Positions 28,273 to 38,084 of a stretch of 64,000 bases of DNA are shown piece after piece. Made by a program: the position numbers and the translations under genes. The DNA is from Weissella diestrammenae. Lineage in GTDB: Bacteria; Bacillota; Bacilli; Lactobacillales; Lactobacillaceae. Each line of letters begins with the position of its first letter. Position 1 is the stretch's first letter. Where the stretch lies: NCBI RefSeq assembly GCF_014397255.1, contig NZ_CP060724.1, forward strand, positions 1,178,001 to 1,242,000. Reading direction: 5' to 3'. The notes under the pieces were generated by a model, which saw only the letters and a list, made by a program, of their open reading frames with translations, ran no database searches and was not told the origin of the DNA.

Positions 28273-28350
28273 TGGCAGGATATCATCAACATTTCAGACT
28301 ATAAATTGTACTGAAAATGTAATATTTCGTTCAGAAAGGGTGGGCTTAAA

Positions 28351-29430
28351 TTGGAGACAAAACGTTATCAAATTGCCATTTTGGGAGCGACTGGGGCAGT
28401 TGGCACACGAATATTGGAACAATTAATGCAGTCAACAATTCCGATTGCAGGTATTAAATTATTAGCATCTAAAAAATCAATTGGTAAAAGAATCACTTAC
28501 CAGTCAAAGCAATATATTGTTGAAGAAGCAACACCTGAGGCATTTGAAAAGGTTGACATCGTTCTTGCTTCAGCGGGGGGTGAAGTCTCAAAAAAAATGG
28601 TGCCCGAGGCGATAAAACGTGGAGCAGTTGTTATTGATAATTCATCATATTGGCGCATGAATGATCAAGTGCCGTTGGTCGTGCCAGAAGTGAATGGGAG
28701 CGTGTTGGCTACGCATCGTGGCTTAATTGCCAATCCGAATTGTTCAACAATTCAGATGACGGTTGCACTGGCGCCAATTCAAAAAGCATACGGTTTGAAG
28801 CAAGTGATTGTTTCAACGTATCAAGCAGCCTCGGGTGCTGGTCAAGCCGCGGTTGATGAATTATTGCAACAAACGACAGCATATTTAAAACACGAAACAA
28901 TGCACGCCGAGCGTTTACCAGTTAAAAATGACCAGCAACATTATCCACTGGCATTTAACCTGTTGCCGCAAATTGACGTGTTTGAATCAGATGACTATAC
29001 ACATGAAGAATATAAAATGATACGGGAAACTAAAAAGATACTTTGTGGTGATTCAACTAGTACTGAAATTAAGGTGACTGGGACAGCGGTTAGAGTACCG
29101 GTTGTCATTGGACATGGAGAAGCAATTTATTTTGAAGTGGTTGACGCGCAGGCTGATCCTCAAAAAATTCGAACGACCTTGTCAACTGCACAAGGGGTAA
29201 GGGTGATAGATGAGCCTAAAAATCAGCGTTATCCGCAACCATTATTAGCAGAAGGCCATCGGGAAACATTCGTAGGACGCATTCGGCGTGATTTGGAGAA
29301 TGCACGCCATTTTCATATGTGGGTGGTGTCAGATAATCTATTAAAAGGGGCCGCTTGGAATACCGTTCAAATTGCAGAACAATTGGTAGCCAAAAATTTG
29401 GTGACAGTACCTGAAAACAGCTTATTTTGA
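28351..29430 (+). CDS. asd: aspartate-semialdehyde dehydrogenase
   Basis: 359 residues with a TTG start, supported by AGAAAGGGTGGG at about 28333 and the lack of a nearby ATG. GATGAVGTRILEQ is the NADP loop and C131 in NPNCSTIQM forms the thioacyl intermediate. It makes aspartate semialdehyde, used by DapA. It follows dapB after 78 bp containing an imperfect hairpin (28289-28321), so it is probably in the same unit. Confidence 0.93.
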   Translation: METKRYQIAILGATGAVGTRILEQLMQSTIPIAGIKLLASKKSIGKRITYQSKQYIVEEATPEAFEKVDIVLASAGGEVSKKMVPEAIKRGAVVIDNSSYWRMNDQVPLVVPEVNGSVLATHRGLIANPNCSTIQMTVALAPIQKAYGLKQVIVSTYQAASGAGQAAVDELLQQTTAYLKHETMHAERLPVKNDQQHYPLAFNLLPQIDVFESDDYTHEEYKMIRETKKILCGDSTSTEIKVTGTAVRVPVVIGHGEAIYFEVVDAQADPQKIRTTLSTAQGVRVIDEPKNQRYPQPLLAEGHRETFVGRIRRDLENARHFHMWVVSDNLLKGAAWNTVQIAEQLVAKNLVTVPENSLF

Positions 29431-29504
29431 TTGTCCTCTAGGCAAAGATGAACTAAATATGGCACAATAAACGTAAGACAGATTGCATTTATATGGGGGG
29501 CATG

Positions 29505-30374
29505 ATGAAAATTGGATTTATTGGCACTGGTGTTATGGGAACAGGGATTATCAATAATTTATTACCTGTTTTTGGGGAAATTATTGTCTTTAATCGGACA
29601 AAATCCCATGCCCAGCTCGTTTTAGACAATGGCGCAGTCCGGGCTGAATCACCAGCCCAAGTAGCTGCTGAGACAGACGTTGTTTTGACAATGGTTGGTT
29701 ATCCTGACGATGTTGAAGAAATTTATTATGGTGACGATGGGTTATTGGCTAATGGGCACGCGGGTCAAATTATGATTGATATGACAACCTCGACACCAAC
29801 CTTAGCGAAAAAATTGGCTCGGGATGGCTTAAGACATGAAATTACTGTATTGGATGCACCTGTCTCAGGCGGGGATGTTGGCGCGAAAAATGGGGCATTA
29901 ACTGTGATGATTGGTGGCGATGAGAAGGCCTATCAACAGTCTCTGCCCATTTTTTCTGCGATTGCAAAGAAGATTCAACGATTCGGGGAAGCTGGATTTG
30001 GACAACACACGAAGATGGCTAATCAAATTATGATTGCCGCCACGATGTTAGGCATGTCTGAAACATTGGTTTATGCAAAACAGGTTGGCTTGGATTTGAA
30101 CAGTGTCTTAACAACTCTAAGTGCGGGTGGCGCACAAAATTGGTCGCTTGATAATTATGGACCTCGTATTTTGGCAAATGATTTTGAACCTGGTTTTTAT
30201 GCGAAGCATTTACTTAAAGATTTACGTATCGCCCTAGATGAAGCACAAAAATTAGAGCTTGTTTTACCTGCGACCGATTTAGCGGAGGCGTTATATACTA
30301 AGTTGGTTAACGATTTGAAAATGGGAGACGCTGGCACACAAGCTTTGATTAAACTATGGCTAGCCTTTAGGTGA
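29505..30374 (+). CDS. NAD(P)-dependent beta-hydroxyacid dehydrogenase
   Basis: About 290 residues of the 3-hydroxyisobutyrate dehydrogenase family. GFIGTGVMGTGI is the dinucleotide loop, DAPVSGGDVGAKNG the substrate-binding signature and GQHTKMANQ holds the catalytic lysine. Starts at 29493, 29502 and 29505 are all possible; a G6 run (29495-29500) acts as ribosome site for 29505. It lies between asd and patA but has no known place in the DAP pathway. Substrate unknown. Confidence 0.82.
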   Translation: MKIGFIGTGVMGTGIINNLLPVFGEIIVFNRTKSHAQLVLDNGAVRAESPAQVAAETDVVLTMVGYPDDVEEIYYGDDGLLANGHAGQIMIDMTTSTPTLAKKLARDGLRHEITVLDAPVSGGDVGAKNGALTVMIGGDEKAYQQSLPIFSAIAKKIQRFGEAGFGQHTKMANQIMIAATMLGMSETLVYAKQVGLDLNSVLTTLSAGGAQNWSLDNYGPRILANDFEPGFYAKHLLKDLRIALDEAQKLELVLPATDLAEALYTKLVNDLKMGDAGTQALIKLWLAFR

Positions 30375-30504
30375 TGAAAAAACGAACATTTGTATTATTT
30401 GAAGCGCAAAAAATAACGTCTATACGATTTTAAATCTTTTTATATCAATTAAAGTTCATGGTTTGTTATAATTGAACCAATATTTAGAAATGAGGATTTT
30501 TGAC

Positions 30505-31689
30505 ATGCCAAAAGTCATTGAAGCGCTTGCAACGATGAAAAATGATCAATTAGCTACTATTTTGCCATCACCCATCCGAGAAATTGATGCCAATTTCTCA
30601 ACAATCCCTGGCATATTAAAATTGACATTGGGAGAACCAGATTTTGCAGTGCCAGATCATATTAAGTCAGCGGCTAAAAAGGCCATCGATGATGATGATT
30701 CACATTATGCACCTGCATGGGGACATTTATCTCTTAGAAATGAAATCGCAGCTTATTTGAAGCGGCGCTTTCAATTATCTTATCAACCTGAAACTGAAGT
30801 TTTAGTGACAGTGGGGGCGTCTGAGGCGATTTATGCAACCATGCACGGCTTATTTAACCCGGGTGATCAGATTATTATTCCTACACCGACTTTTCCAATG
30901 TATGAAGCCATTGCTCAGGCAATGGGTGTTGAAGTAGTTGGTATTAATACGGCGCCAGATTTTATCTTAACGCCAGAAAAATTGAAATATGCCTTACAAA
31001 CCCATCCAAAAGTTAAAGGTGTGATGTTTAATTATCCTAGTAATCCAACCGGAGTAACATATGATTCGCAACAAATCCAAGCGATTGCGACAGTTATTGC
31101 TGAAAATGATTTGCTTGTTATTTCAGATGAAATCTATGCTGAATTAGTCTATGAAGGCGAGCATCAATCAATTGCTGAAATTTTGCCACAGCAAACAATT
31201 TTGATTTCTGGTTTATCAAAATCGCATGCAATGACTGGTTATCGGTTAGGTTATGTTACTGGACCGGCTGCATTAATGAAGCATATTGGTAAAATGCACC
31301 AATTCCTAGTTACCACTGCGCCTGGACCAATGATGGCTGCAGCAGAAGAAGCTTTGAAGCATGGACAAGACGATGCAACTAAAATGCGTGACATTTATCA
31401 ACAACGGCGAGATTTATTGTTAAGTGGTTTACAACAACTAGGGTTTGAAGCAGTTGCGCCTGGTGGTGCTTTTTATATGTTTGTTAAAATTCCAGATTTT
31501 CTCAATCAAGACGATGTTGCTTTTATTTATGACGTCGCTGAAAAAGTAAAACTTGGGATTGTACCTGGTTCGATGTTTGGTGCAGGGGGCGAAGGGTATG
31601 TTCGGCTATCATATGCGGCATCACTCGAAGATTTGCAAGAGGCGGTCAATCGCTTGTCCCAATATATCGCACTGGAGACAACACATTAA
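30505..31689 (+). CDS. patA: class I/II aminotransferase, probable N-acetyl-LL-DAP aminotransferase
   Basis: 394 residues of PLP fold type I. K239 in GLSKSHAMTGYRLGY binds PLP; NYPSNPTGV and SDEIYAELVYEG are the usual aspartate-aminotransferase motifs. ATG 30505 has GAGGA upstream; the longer TTG frame from 30472 is less likely. A TATAAT at about 30463 suggests its own promoter. PatA supplies the missing amino-transfer step between DapH and the deacetylase, which is why this function is favoured over a general aromatic aminotransferase. Confidence 0.8.
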   Translation: MPKVIEALATMKNDQLATILPSPIREIDANFSTIPGILKLTLGEPDFAVPDHIKSAAKKAIDDDDSHYAPAWGHLSLRNEIAAYLKRRFQLSYQPETEVLVTVGASEAIYATMHGLFNPGDQIIIPTPTFPMYEAIAQAMGVEVVGINTAPDFILTPEKLKYALQTHPKVKGVMFNYPSNPTGVTYDSQQIQAIATVIAENDLLVISDEIYAELVYEGEHQSIAEILPQQTILISGLSKSHAMTGYRLGYVTGPAALMKHIGKMHQFLVTTAPGPMMAAAEEALKHGQDDATKMRDIYQQRRDLLLSGLQQLGFEAVAPGGAFYMFVKIPDFLNQDDVAFIYDVAEKVKLGIVPGSMFGAGGEGYVRLSYAASLEDLQEAVNRLSQYIALETTH

Positions 31690-31808
31690 GTTAAGGTCTG
31701 TTTAGGTTCAATTTAATTTTAGATTAAGTGTCAACGGTTATGATTATCTTTGTTGAAAGGGATGGTAAACCATTTGACATTTATTCATAACACACCTACT
31801 TCTTAAAA

Positions 31809-31846
31809 CAAAGAGACTGCTGTTTGTATACGGTGGTCTTTTTGTT
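31809..31846 (+). terminator. patA terminator
   Basis: CAAAGAGACTGCTGT pairs with ACGGTGGTCTTTTTG (about 14 pairs including G-U) and a T-run follows. Confidence 0.85.
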
Positions 31847-31913
31847 TGAGATAGCTTATAATATGTGCAATTGAGGGTGTGATGAAGCCTACTGAAAATA
31901 AAGGAAAAGATCA

Positions 31914-32381
31914 ATGAAACATGTTTTATTTGTGTGCTTGGGAAATATAGCACGTTCAACAATGGCGGAAGCCATCTTTGTCCAAATGATTAGTCAGCGT
32001 CAATTGGCTGATCAAATTGAGGTCGATTCTGCCGGCACGTCAAATGAAGAAACTGGTAAACGGCCACATTTGGGCACGCAAGAAATATTACGTCAACATG
32101 ACATTCCATTTGATTGGATTAGAGCACGCCAGATTACACCAAGTGATTTTGAATGGGCTGACTATATTATTACGATGGATCAGCATAATCTACGGCATTT
32201 AAGACAGATAGCGCCAAATCAATTAGCAAAAGACAAAATTAGTTTAGCATATGATATTTTACCGGATCGGATGGGGACAGAAATTCCTGATCCTTGGTAT
32301 ACCCAACGTTTTGACGATACCTATCAACACTTGATGGCAACGCTACCAAAGTGGTTAGATAAGATTGAAAACGAACTATAG
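31914..32381 (+). CDS. low-molecular-weight protein-tyrosine phosphatase
   Basis: 155 residues beginning MKHVLFVCLGNIARS: C8 and R14 are the CX5R phosphate loop, and the late DPWY supplies the general-acid aspartate. This is a LMW-PTP and not an arsenate reductase, as the DPWY loop is typical of phosphatases. A TATAAT at 31857-31862 and AAAGGAAAAG give it its own start. In Gram-positives such enzymes often counter tyrosine kinases that control polysaccharide export. None of those are next to it here. Confidence 0.9.
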   Translation: MKHVLFVCLGNIARSTMAEAIFVQMISQRQLADQIEVDSAGTSNEETGKRPHLGTQEILRQHDIPFDWIRARQITPSDFEWADYIITMDQHNLRHLRQIAPNQLAKDKISLAYDILPDRMGTEIPDPWYTQRFDDTYQHLMATLPKWLDKIENEL

Positions 32382-32438
32382 ATATAAATAAATTCTGAGT
32401 TGAAATGGTTCTATTAAATTTTAGAAGTAGGTAATGTC

Positions 32439-33158
32439 ATGAAAAAAATGGTGATTAAAATTGTATTGGCTGTGATGTTGATTGGTGTCTTCGTATTCGG
32501 TGGCCTGACGATTATGAATCGACAACAGATTTCAAGTGATTTGAAATCGGCTCATCAAGCGATTGACGGTCAACAATGGTCAGCCGCGAAGCGCAAATAT
32601 ACTAATGTACAGAAAAAAGCGCCTTCTGCAGAGTCAAGAACAGCGTTACAACAACTTAATTTATTGATAGCAGGAGATAAGGCTAGTCAGAAGAAAGATT
32701 ATCAAAGTGCAGTGTCACAATATCAAGCCGCATTGCGTGTTGATGACGGATTAAAACGCATTAATCGTCAAATCAAAAAAGTATTGCCTAAGTTGGAAGC
32801 GCTGCACAAAAAAGCTACGCAGGTCAAAAAAGCATCATCAACAGAAGCAGGTGCAACGGCCAATGATAAAATAAAAGATAGTTCGAAGGCCAGTGTGTCG
32901 AGCGATACACAGTCATCATCGCATTGGAGTGAGGCTAGTTCTTCGAGTGAAGCGATTAATCATGGTGATTTAGCAAATGCTTATCAATTTTCGGCCAGTG
33001 ATGTTGCGGCAGCACGAAGTGAACTGAAGGCGTCATTTAATAATGTTGATCAATATGATGATGAAACAATCAAAAGAGTGATGGCGATGAGTCTATTGAA
33101 TCAAACATCACTTGAGACGGCCTATAGTAATGGTGGATGGGCAGGAACGTCGCATTAA
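32439..33158 (+). CDS. membrane-anchored extracytoplasmic protein with TPR-like region, unknown function
   Basis: 239 residues. Residues 4-26 form an N-terminal hydrophobic helix without a lipobox. Residues about 32-110 are charged and helical, with two imperfect tetratricopeptide-like units (AIDGQQWSAAKRKYTNV and KKDYQSAVSQYQAAL). A serine-rich linker follows (about 135-172), then a C-terminal helical piece. This architecture suggests a surface-exposed scaffold. I do not recognise a specific family. It is monocistronic, with a terminator directly after. Confidence 0.75.
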   Translation: MKKMVIKIVLAVMLIGVFVFGGLTIMNRQQISSDLKSAHQAIDGQQWSAAKRKYTNVQKKAPSAESRTALQQLNLLIAGDKASQKKDYQSAVSQYQAALRVDDGLKRINRQIKKVLPKLEALHKKATQVKKASSTEAGATANDKIKDSSKASVSSDTQSSSHWSEASSSSEAINHGDLANAYQFSASDVAAARSELKASFNNVDQYDDETIKRVMAMSLLNQTSLETAYSNGGWAGTSH

Positions 33159-33179
33159 TCAGATTGACTAACTAATGGT

Positions 33180-33212
33180 AAAAAAAGGTAATCCAATGGG
33201 ATTACCTTTTTT
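33180..33212 (+). terminator. terminator after the TPR-like gene
   Basis: AAAAGGTAATCC and GGATTACCTTTT around a CAATG loop with a T-run. Confidence 0.9.
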
Positions 33213-33367
33213 AATGCATTAATATTTTAATATGAAAAACGATTTCTGATTGTCAATTTACTTCGTTAAAACTAAATAAAATGCTTGAAAAAGCATATCA
33301 GTGATGAAATGCCTAACATTTTAGGTAACACACTGTCACTTTTACTGAATTTGATTTTTAGTCTTTC

Positions 33368-33427
33368 AGGCGATGCGTTAACTGAGATTAAAAGCGACAT
33401 TATCCGGTTAATCGCCTTTAATTTGTT
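33368..33427 (+). promoter_or_regulatory. long imperfect hairpin in the prfC leader
   Basis: In the 300-bp gap before prfC, AGGCGAT plus TAAC (33368-33382, with a 4-base bulge) can pair with GTTAATCGCCT (33417-33427). The intervening loop is about 34 bases, then TTTAATTT. It may be a 5'-UTR structure or weak terminator. The other parts of the gap (33213-33367, 33428-33518) are AT-rich and show no convincing gene or promoter. Confidence 0.4.
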
Positions 33428-33518
33428 ACATAGATGTGATATAAATAAATGAGATATTTGGTAAACTTAACTTAAAGATATTTAAGAATTTATAAACATA
33501 CAAAAAGAAAGCAACATT

Positions 33519-35090
33519 ATGGCAAATTTAAAAGAAGAAATTATGACACGGCGAACATTTGCCATCATTTCGCATCCTGATGCGGGGAAAACAACAATTA
33601 CTGAACAAATGTTGCTCCTTGGTGGTGTTGTTCGGTCAGCAGGAACCGTCAAAGGTCGACAGGGGAATTTTGCAAAATCAGACTGGATGGCAATCGAACA
33701 GAAACGTGGTATTTCGGTTACCTCATCTGTTTTACAATTTGATTTTGATGGAAAACGAATTAATATTCTAGATACACCAGGCCATGAGGACTTCTCTGAA
33801 GACACGTATCGGACTTTGATGGCAGTTGATTCCGTTATCATGGTCGTTGATTCAGCAAAAGGAATTGAACCACAAACAAAAAAACTATTTGAGATTGTAA
33901 AAGAACGCCACATTCCTATTTTTACCTTTTTCAATAAGTTAGATCGCGATGGGCGTCCACCGATGGATTTAGTTGATGAGTTAGAGACAACATTGGGGAT
34001 TAATGCGTACCCGATGAATTGGCCAATTGGTTCAGGACAGATTTTAGCTGGCTTGTTTGACTTATATCATCATCAGGTTGAAGTTTATCGACCAGCAAAT
34101 GAGTCTGAACGTTTCTTGCCGCTAAATGCTGAAGGAACTGATTTAGCTCAAGCTAATGCTTTGCAGCAAACACCTGCTTGGCAAGAGTCGCAAGAAGAAG
34201 TAGAACTATTACAAGATGCAGGAAATGCCTTTAATGAAGAAGCAGTCTTGAAGGGTGAATTAACCCCTGTGTTCTTTGGTTCGGCCTTAGCTGGGTTTGG
34301 ACTAGAAACATTTCTTCGAACTTATCTCAAATTTGCGCCAGCACCTTCGTCAAAACAGACTGTTGATCATCAGATTGTTGAGCCGACAAATCCAGAGTTT
34401 TCTGGCTTTGTCTTCAAAATCCAGGCCAATATGAATCCCAATCACCGTGACCGTATTGCTTTTGTTCGCATTGTATCGGGGGAGTTTGAACGTGGTATGG
34501 ATGTGACATTGCAACGAACAGGTAAGAAATTACGGTTATCAAATGTCACACAATTTATGGCTGATTCACGAGAAAATGTCGAAAATGCCGTCCCCGGTGA
34601 TATTATTGGAGTTTATGATACCGGTAATTTCCAAATTGGTGATACGATTTATGCTGGTAAACCGGCTATCACATTCGAAGAATTACCGACATTTACACCT
34701 GAATTATTTATGCATGTGCGCGCTAAGAATGTGTTGAAGCAAAAGTCATTCCATAAGGGTGTCACACAGCTTGTTCAAGAGGGAACTATTCAAATGTATA
34801 CGGCTTGGGATTCGGGTGATTATATTCTTGGAGCTGTTGGTCAGCTACAATTTGAAGTGTTCCAATTTAGAATGGAAAATGAATATAATAGTGAAGTTGT
34901 TTTGGAGCCAATGGGGCCAAAAATTGCCCGCTGGATTTCATCTGACCAATTAGATCCTAGAATGGCTTCGTCACGAAATCTGTTGGTTCGAGATCGGGCT
35001 GACCAGCCTGTCTTCTTGTTTGAAAACATGTTTGCAGAGCGTTGGTTTGCAGATAAATACCCAGATGTCACATTGGAGGCTAAGTTATAA
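33519..35090 (+). CDS. prfC: peptide chain release factor 3
   Basis: 523 residues, a translational GTPase: G1 [10 protein letters not shown]3 DTPGHEDF and G4 NKLDRDG, then the domains of RF3. It recycles RF1/RF2 from terminated ribosomes. [14 protein letters not shown] following a short basic head is typical; ATG 33519 has AAGAAAG, and an internal ATG at 33543 is possible. It overlaps the next small gene by one base (TAATG). Confidence 0.95.
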   Translation: MANLKEEIMTRRTFAIISHPDAGKTTITEQMLLLGGVVRSAGTVKGRQGNFAKSDWMAIEQKRGISVTSSVLQFDFDGKRINILDTPGHEDFSEDTYRTLMAVDSVIMVVDSAKGIEPQTKKLFEIVKERHIPIFTFFNKLDRDGRPPMDLVDELETTLGINAYPMNWPIGSGQILAGLFDLYHHQVEVYRPANESERFLPLNAEGTDLAQANALQQTPAWQESQEEVELLQDAGNAFNEEAVLKGELTPVFFGSALAGFGLETFLRTYLKFAPAPSSKQTVDHQIVEPTNPEFSGFVFKIQANMNPNHRDRIAFVRIVSGEFERGMDVTLQRTGKKLRLSNVTQFMADSRENVENAVPGDIIGVYDTGNFQIGDTIYAGKPAITFEELPTFTPELFMHVRAKNVLKQKSFHKGVTQLVQEGTIQMYTAWDSGDYILGAVGQLQFEVFQFRMENEYNSEVVLEPMGPKIARWISSDQLDPRMASSRNLLVRDRADQPVFLFENMFAERWFADKYPDVTLEAKL

Positions 35091-35311
35091 TGACAAGGTT
35101 TATTGAAAGTATGGTGCAAACTAACTCAGTTGCAATGATTGGGTTTGCCCTGATATTGGTTTTTGGTGTACCAACTGGCGTGTATTTAACAGGTCATACG
35201 ATGCTTCGTTCATTTCCGAAATTATTTAATGCATTGCATTGGTTATTTGGAACATATGTTGCATTTGTTTTTGTCAGTGGTGTAGTTACCCTATTGGGTG
35301 GTAAATTTTAA
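35090..35311 (+). CDS. small two-helix membrane protein, unknown
   Basis: 73 residues with two hydrophobic stretches (about 14-34 and 48-68). The start codon overlaps the prfC stop, so it is translationally coupled and almost certainly expressed. In size and shape it resembles DUF1146 (YwzB-like) proteins, but I cannot show that from residues. No catalytic motif is seen. Confidence 0.7.
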   Translation: MTRFIESMVQTNSVAMIGFALILVFGVPTGVYLTGHTMLRSFPKLFNALHWLFGTYVAFVFVSGVVTLLGGKF

Positions 35312-35317
35312 AAAATT

Positions 35318-35348
35318 AAAGGCTGAGGCAATTTGTCTGAGCCTTTTG
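35318..35348 (+). terminator. terminator of prfC and the small membrane gene
   Basis: AAAGGCTGAGGCAA pairs with TTGTCTGAGCCTTT with one mismatch and ends in TTTT. Confidence 0.85.
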
Positions 35349-35409
35349 TCATACTATGCCTATGAAACAATGGCAGGTTTTAGAAGAAAATATTGAAAGG
35401 TGGGTAGAG

Positions 35410-36695
35410 ATGGCACAACAACCATTAGCATATCGTATGCGACCACGCTCGATTGAAGAAATTGTTGGACAACAACATTTAGTTGGTGAAGGTAAGATTA
35501 TCAATCGGATGGTCAAAGCCAAAATGTTGTCTTCAATGATTCTATATGGGCCCCTGGTACTGGTAAGACAAGTATTGCTAGTGCTATTGCTGGATCAACG
35601 CAATATGCGTTTCGGATGTTAAATGCTGCGACAGACAGTAAAAAAGATTTACAAATTGTTGCGGAAGAGGCTAAGATGTCTGGCACGGTTGTTCTATTGT
35701 TAGATGAAATTCATCGGCTTGACAAAGTTAAACAAGACTTTTTATTGCCGCATTTAGAGAGTGGACAAATTGTACTAATCGGGGCGACAACGGAAAACCC
35801 ATATCTATCGATCAATCCTGCAATTCGTTCAAGAACACAAATTTTTGAAGTCCAACCGTTACAAGAAGAAGATATGCTCACGGCAATCGACCGTGCGCTG
35901 GCTGATTCAGAACGTGGCTTGGGGCTGTATCAGGTTGAATTGGATGATAATGCACGTCAACAATTAGTTTATGCCACTAATGGCGATTTAAGAGCAGCTT
36001 TAAATGGGTTAGAATTGGCTGTTAAATCAACCCCAGCAGATAGTGACCAAGTCATTCATATTGATTTGGCGATTGTTGAAGAGAGTATTCAGCGTCGAGC
36101 ATTAACTGCGGATAAAGATGGTGATGCACATTATGACGTTATCTCGGCATTGCAAAAATCAATTCGAGGCAGTGACGCGGATGCCGCACTTCATTATGTG
36201 GCTCGTTTGATTGAAGCGGGTGACTTACAGATTATTGCACGGCGCTTACGAGTCATTGCTTATGAAGATATTGGTCTTGCGAATCCAGCTGCCGTCGAAC
36301 GAGCTATTTCAGCTATTCAAACCGCTGAACAGTTAGGCTTTCCTGAAGCAAGAATTCCAATTGCTAATGCAGTCATAGAATTGGCATTATCGCCGAAATC
36401 TAATTCTGCATATTTGGCGATTGATGCAGCGTTAGCGGATGTCCGAAAAGGTGGCAATGGTGATATACCGGCTCAATTGAAAGATGCACATTATTCTGGT
36501 GCGGAAAAATTAGGCCATGGTGTGGGGTATCTATATCCACATGATTACCAGGGTGACTGGATTGCTCAACAGTATTTGCCTGATAAGTTGGTTGGTACAG
36601 CATACTGGCAACCAAAAGGAAATTCTAAAATTGAACAAACTTATAAGGCACAGTATGAGAAACTTCAGCATGCACAACGTGATGGATTGAATTGA
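35410..36695 (+). pseudogene. rarA: replication-associated recombination protein A (RarA/MgsA), one-base frameshift
   Basis: The AAA+ ATPase begins MAQQPLAYRMRPRSIEEIVGQ (start set by AAAGGTGGG upstream of 35410) and runs to ILYGP, then the frame shifts. The other frame resumes at AFRMLNAATDSKKDLQIV and contains Walker B LLLDEIHRLDK and the rest to a normal C-terminus. One more C in the CCCC at 35551-35554 restores GPPGTGKTS, the Walker A loop, giving about 428 residues. As it stands the protein loses its ATP site. RarA acts at stalled replication forks. Sequencing error is a strong alternative. Confidence 0.88.
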
Positions 36696-36708
36696 ACGAG
36701 GGAATAAA

Positions 36709-37704
36709 ATGGCAAGAATACAATGGATTGACTACGCTAAAGGGGTCACAATATTTTTTGTTTTTTTCGTTCATGTGATTGAAGGAATTTATAAGACGCA
36801 GTTGTATCCAGAATATTATGGTTTCTTAACCACAATCATGGGCATCGTTTTTACGTTTGTGATGCCAATTTTTTTCGCACTGTCGGGGTATTTGTATCAT
36901 CAAGCCGCCAACTGGGGAGATTGGCGAAGACGTATCAAGAATAAAGCAATAGGGCTACTAGTTCCATATATTATTTTTTCAATTATTTTTGTAGGTCTTC
37001 AACATATCAATCAGGGGCGTGTACACACATTGTATGCTTGGCAAAGTTTATTGGGAATTTTTTGGCAACCGATTGGGTACCTTTGGTTCTTACTCGTTTT
37101 ATTTTATATTTTTGTGCTTGTTAGTTTACTGGATATGTTAAAAGTCCGTGCAGGTTGGCAAATAAGTTTGTATTTGATTGGTTTATGCTTAAGTATGACA
37201 ATTGCGATGCCACTTGTTATCCAACTCGTCTTGATGTGGACACTGCCTTTCTATATTGGACGGTTGTGCTATCAGTATCCGGATTTGTATACAAGCCATA
37301 CTATTTTTCGTTGGGCTTTATTGGGGTTGATGATATGGTTGATTGCACAGGTGTTACTAGTTGCTACTTGGTATAATACGAATATGTTTCATGGGTTTGA
37401 TTTTGGATCGAAATTATTGAGCATCATTGTTGGTTTCCATTTATTTGCCAAGCATCATTCAAATTACATGTATTCAAATTTTTCAAAGTATGGCGTTTGG
37501 TCAATGATTATTTATCTTGTTCATGCGCCTAGCGCATCGATTATTCGAACGATATTGCTTAAGTTTGGGGTTAATAATTTTTGGTTAGTTCTTGGGTTGA
37601 CACTAGTTTTCACATGGTGTTTTTCAGTGTGGATTGCGCGTCAAACCGAAAAATATACGTGGCTTAATTATATTTTTTATCCAAACCGATGGCGTTTGTG
37701 GTAA
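36709..37704 (+). CDS. acyltransferase-3 family membrane protein
   Basis: 331 residues with about ten membrane segments and the family opening IQWIDYAKGVTIFFVFFVHVIEG, where the histidine near residue 21 is the catalytic one in this family. Such proteins O-acetylate cell-wall or exopolysaccharide sugars (fucose 4-O-acetylase-like). GAGGGAATAAA precedes the ATG. It starts 13 bp after rarA and may be co-transcribed with it; function in that context is unclear. Confidence 0.82.
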   Translation: MARIQWIDYAKGVTIFFVFFVHVIEGIYKTQLYPEYYGFLTTIMGIVFTFVMPIFFALSGYLYHQAANWGDWRRRIKNKAIGLLVPYIIFSIIFVGLQHINQGRVHTLYAWQSLLGIFWQPIGYLWFLLVLFYIFVLVSLLDMLKVRAGWQISLYLIGLCLSMTIAMPLVIQLVLMWTLPFYIGRLCYQYPDLYTSHTIFRWALLGLMIWLIAQVLLVATWYNTNMFHGFDFGSKLLSIIVGFHLFAKHHSNYMYSNFSKYGVWSMIIYLVHAPSASIIRTILLKFGVNNFWLVLGLTLVFTWCFSVWIARQTEKYTWLNYIFYPNRWRLW

Positions 37705-37739
37705 TGAGACTGTGCAAGGCATTATTGTTTGAAATTTAA

Positions 37740-37768
37740 CTTACAAAAATGATTTTGTGTTGTATAAT
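37740..37768 (+). promoter_or_regulatory. promoter of the 6S RNA candidate
   Basis: CTTACA (37740-37745), 17 bp, TATAAT (37763-37768). Transcription would begin near 37775, with no ribosome site or long frame after it. Confidence 0.7.
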
Positions 37769-37774
37769 TTGGTT

Positions 37775-38006
37775 AGAGCGAATTCCTCAAACGTACGCGT
37801 GATTCATTTTATCATGATGTTGCTTTACAACTTTCTTAAAAGGGAATAGCGGAAAGCCGGCGGAGCATGCCTTTACATTTGGTAGCTGCAATCGCTGTCT
37901 TAGTACCCACTTTCTTATATTTAGGAGCCAACTATGACGAATCTGCCAACGGCGTTATATGAGTGTTCGCAAGCCTGCCTGGTCTATCTGGGCAGGTTTT
38001 ATTTTT
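37775..38006 (+). ncRNA. ssrS: probable 6S RNA (SsrS) with terminator
   Basis: About 190 bases without an open frame but with dyad symmetry along the whole length. The closing stem is GCGAA/TTCGC plus CTCA/TGAG. Next come GATTC/GAATC and TCAT..GTTG with CAAC..ATGA. A large central asymmetric bubble follows, then GGG..AGCG with CGCT..CCC and an apical hairpin AGCATGCC/GGTAGCT. This rod with an open centre is the 6S hallmark. CCTGCC/GGCAGG plus a T-run (37974-38006) terminates it. Proximity to rarA also fits Firmicute 6S loci. It would bind sigma-A RNA polymerase in stationary phase. Assignment is structural, not by alignment. Confidence 0.7.
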
Positions 38007-38084
38007 GAAAGATAGTGATGATTATCAGCGTTGGTACACAAAACGTGGACAAAAAATGAAAAGCAGTGAAAAGGGGTGAGATGA

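Noticed and set aside
28289-28321. Imperfect hairpin between dapB and asd as terminator
   Set aside because: No T-run and one mismatch; too weak to call.
31762-31806. 14-codon leader-like peptide with two His and three Thr codons before a terminator
   Set aside because: The terminator is explained by patA and the next gene (phosphatase, own promoter) has no amino-acid link; alternative pairing for an attenuator was not seen.
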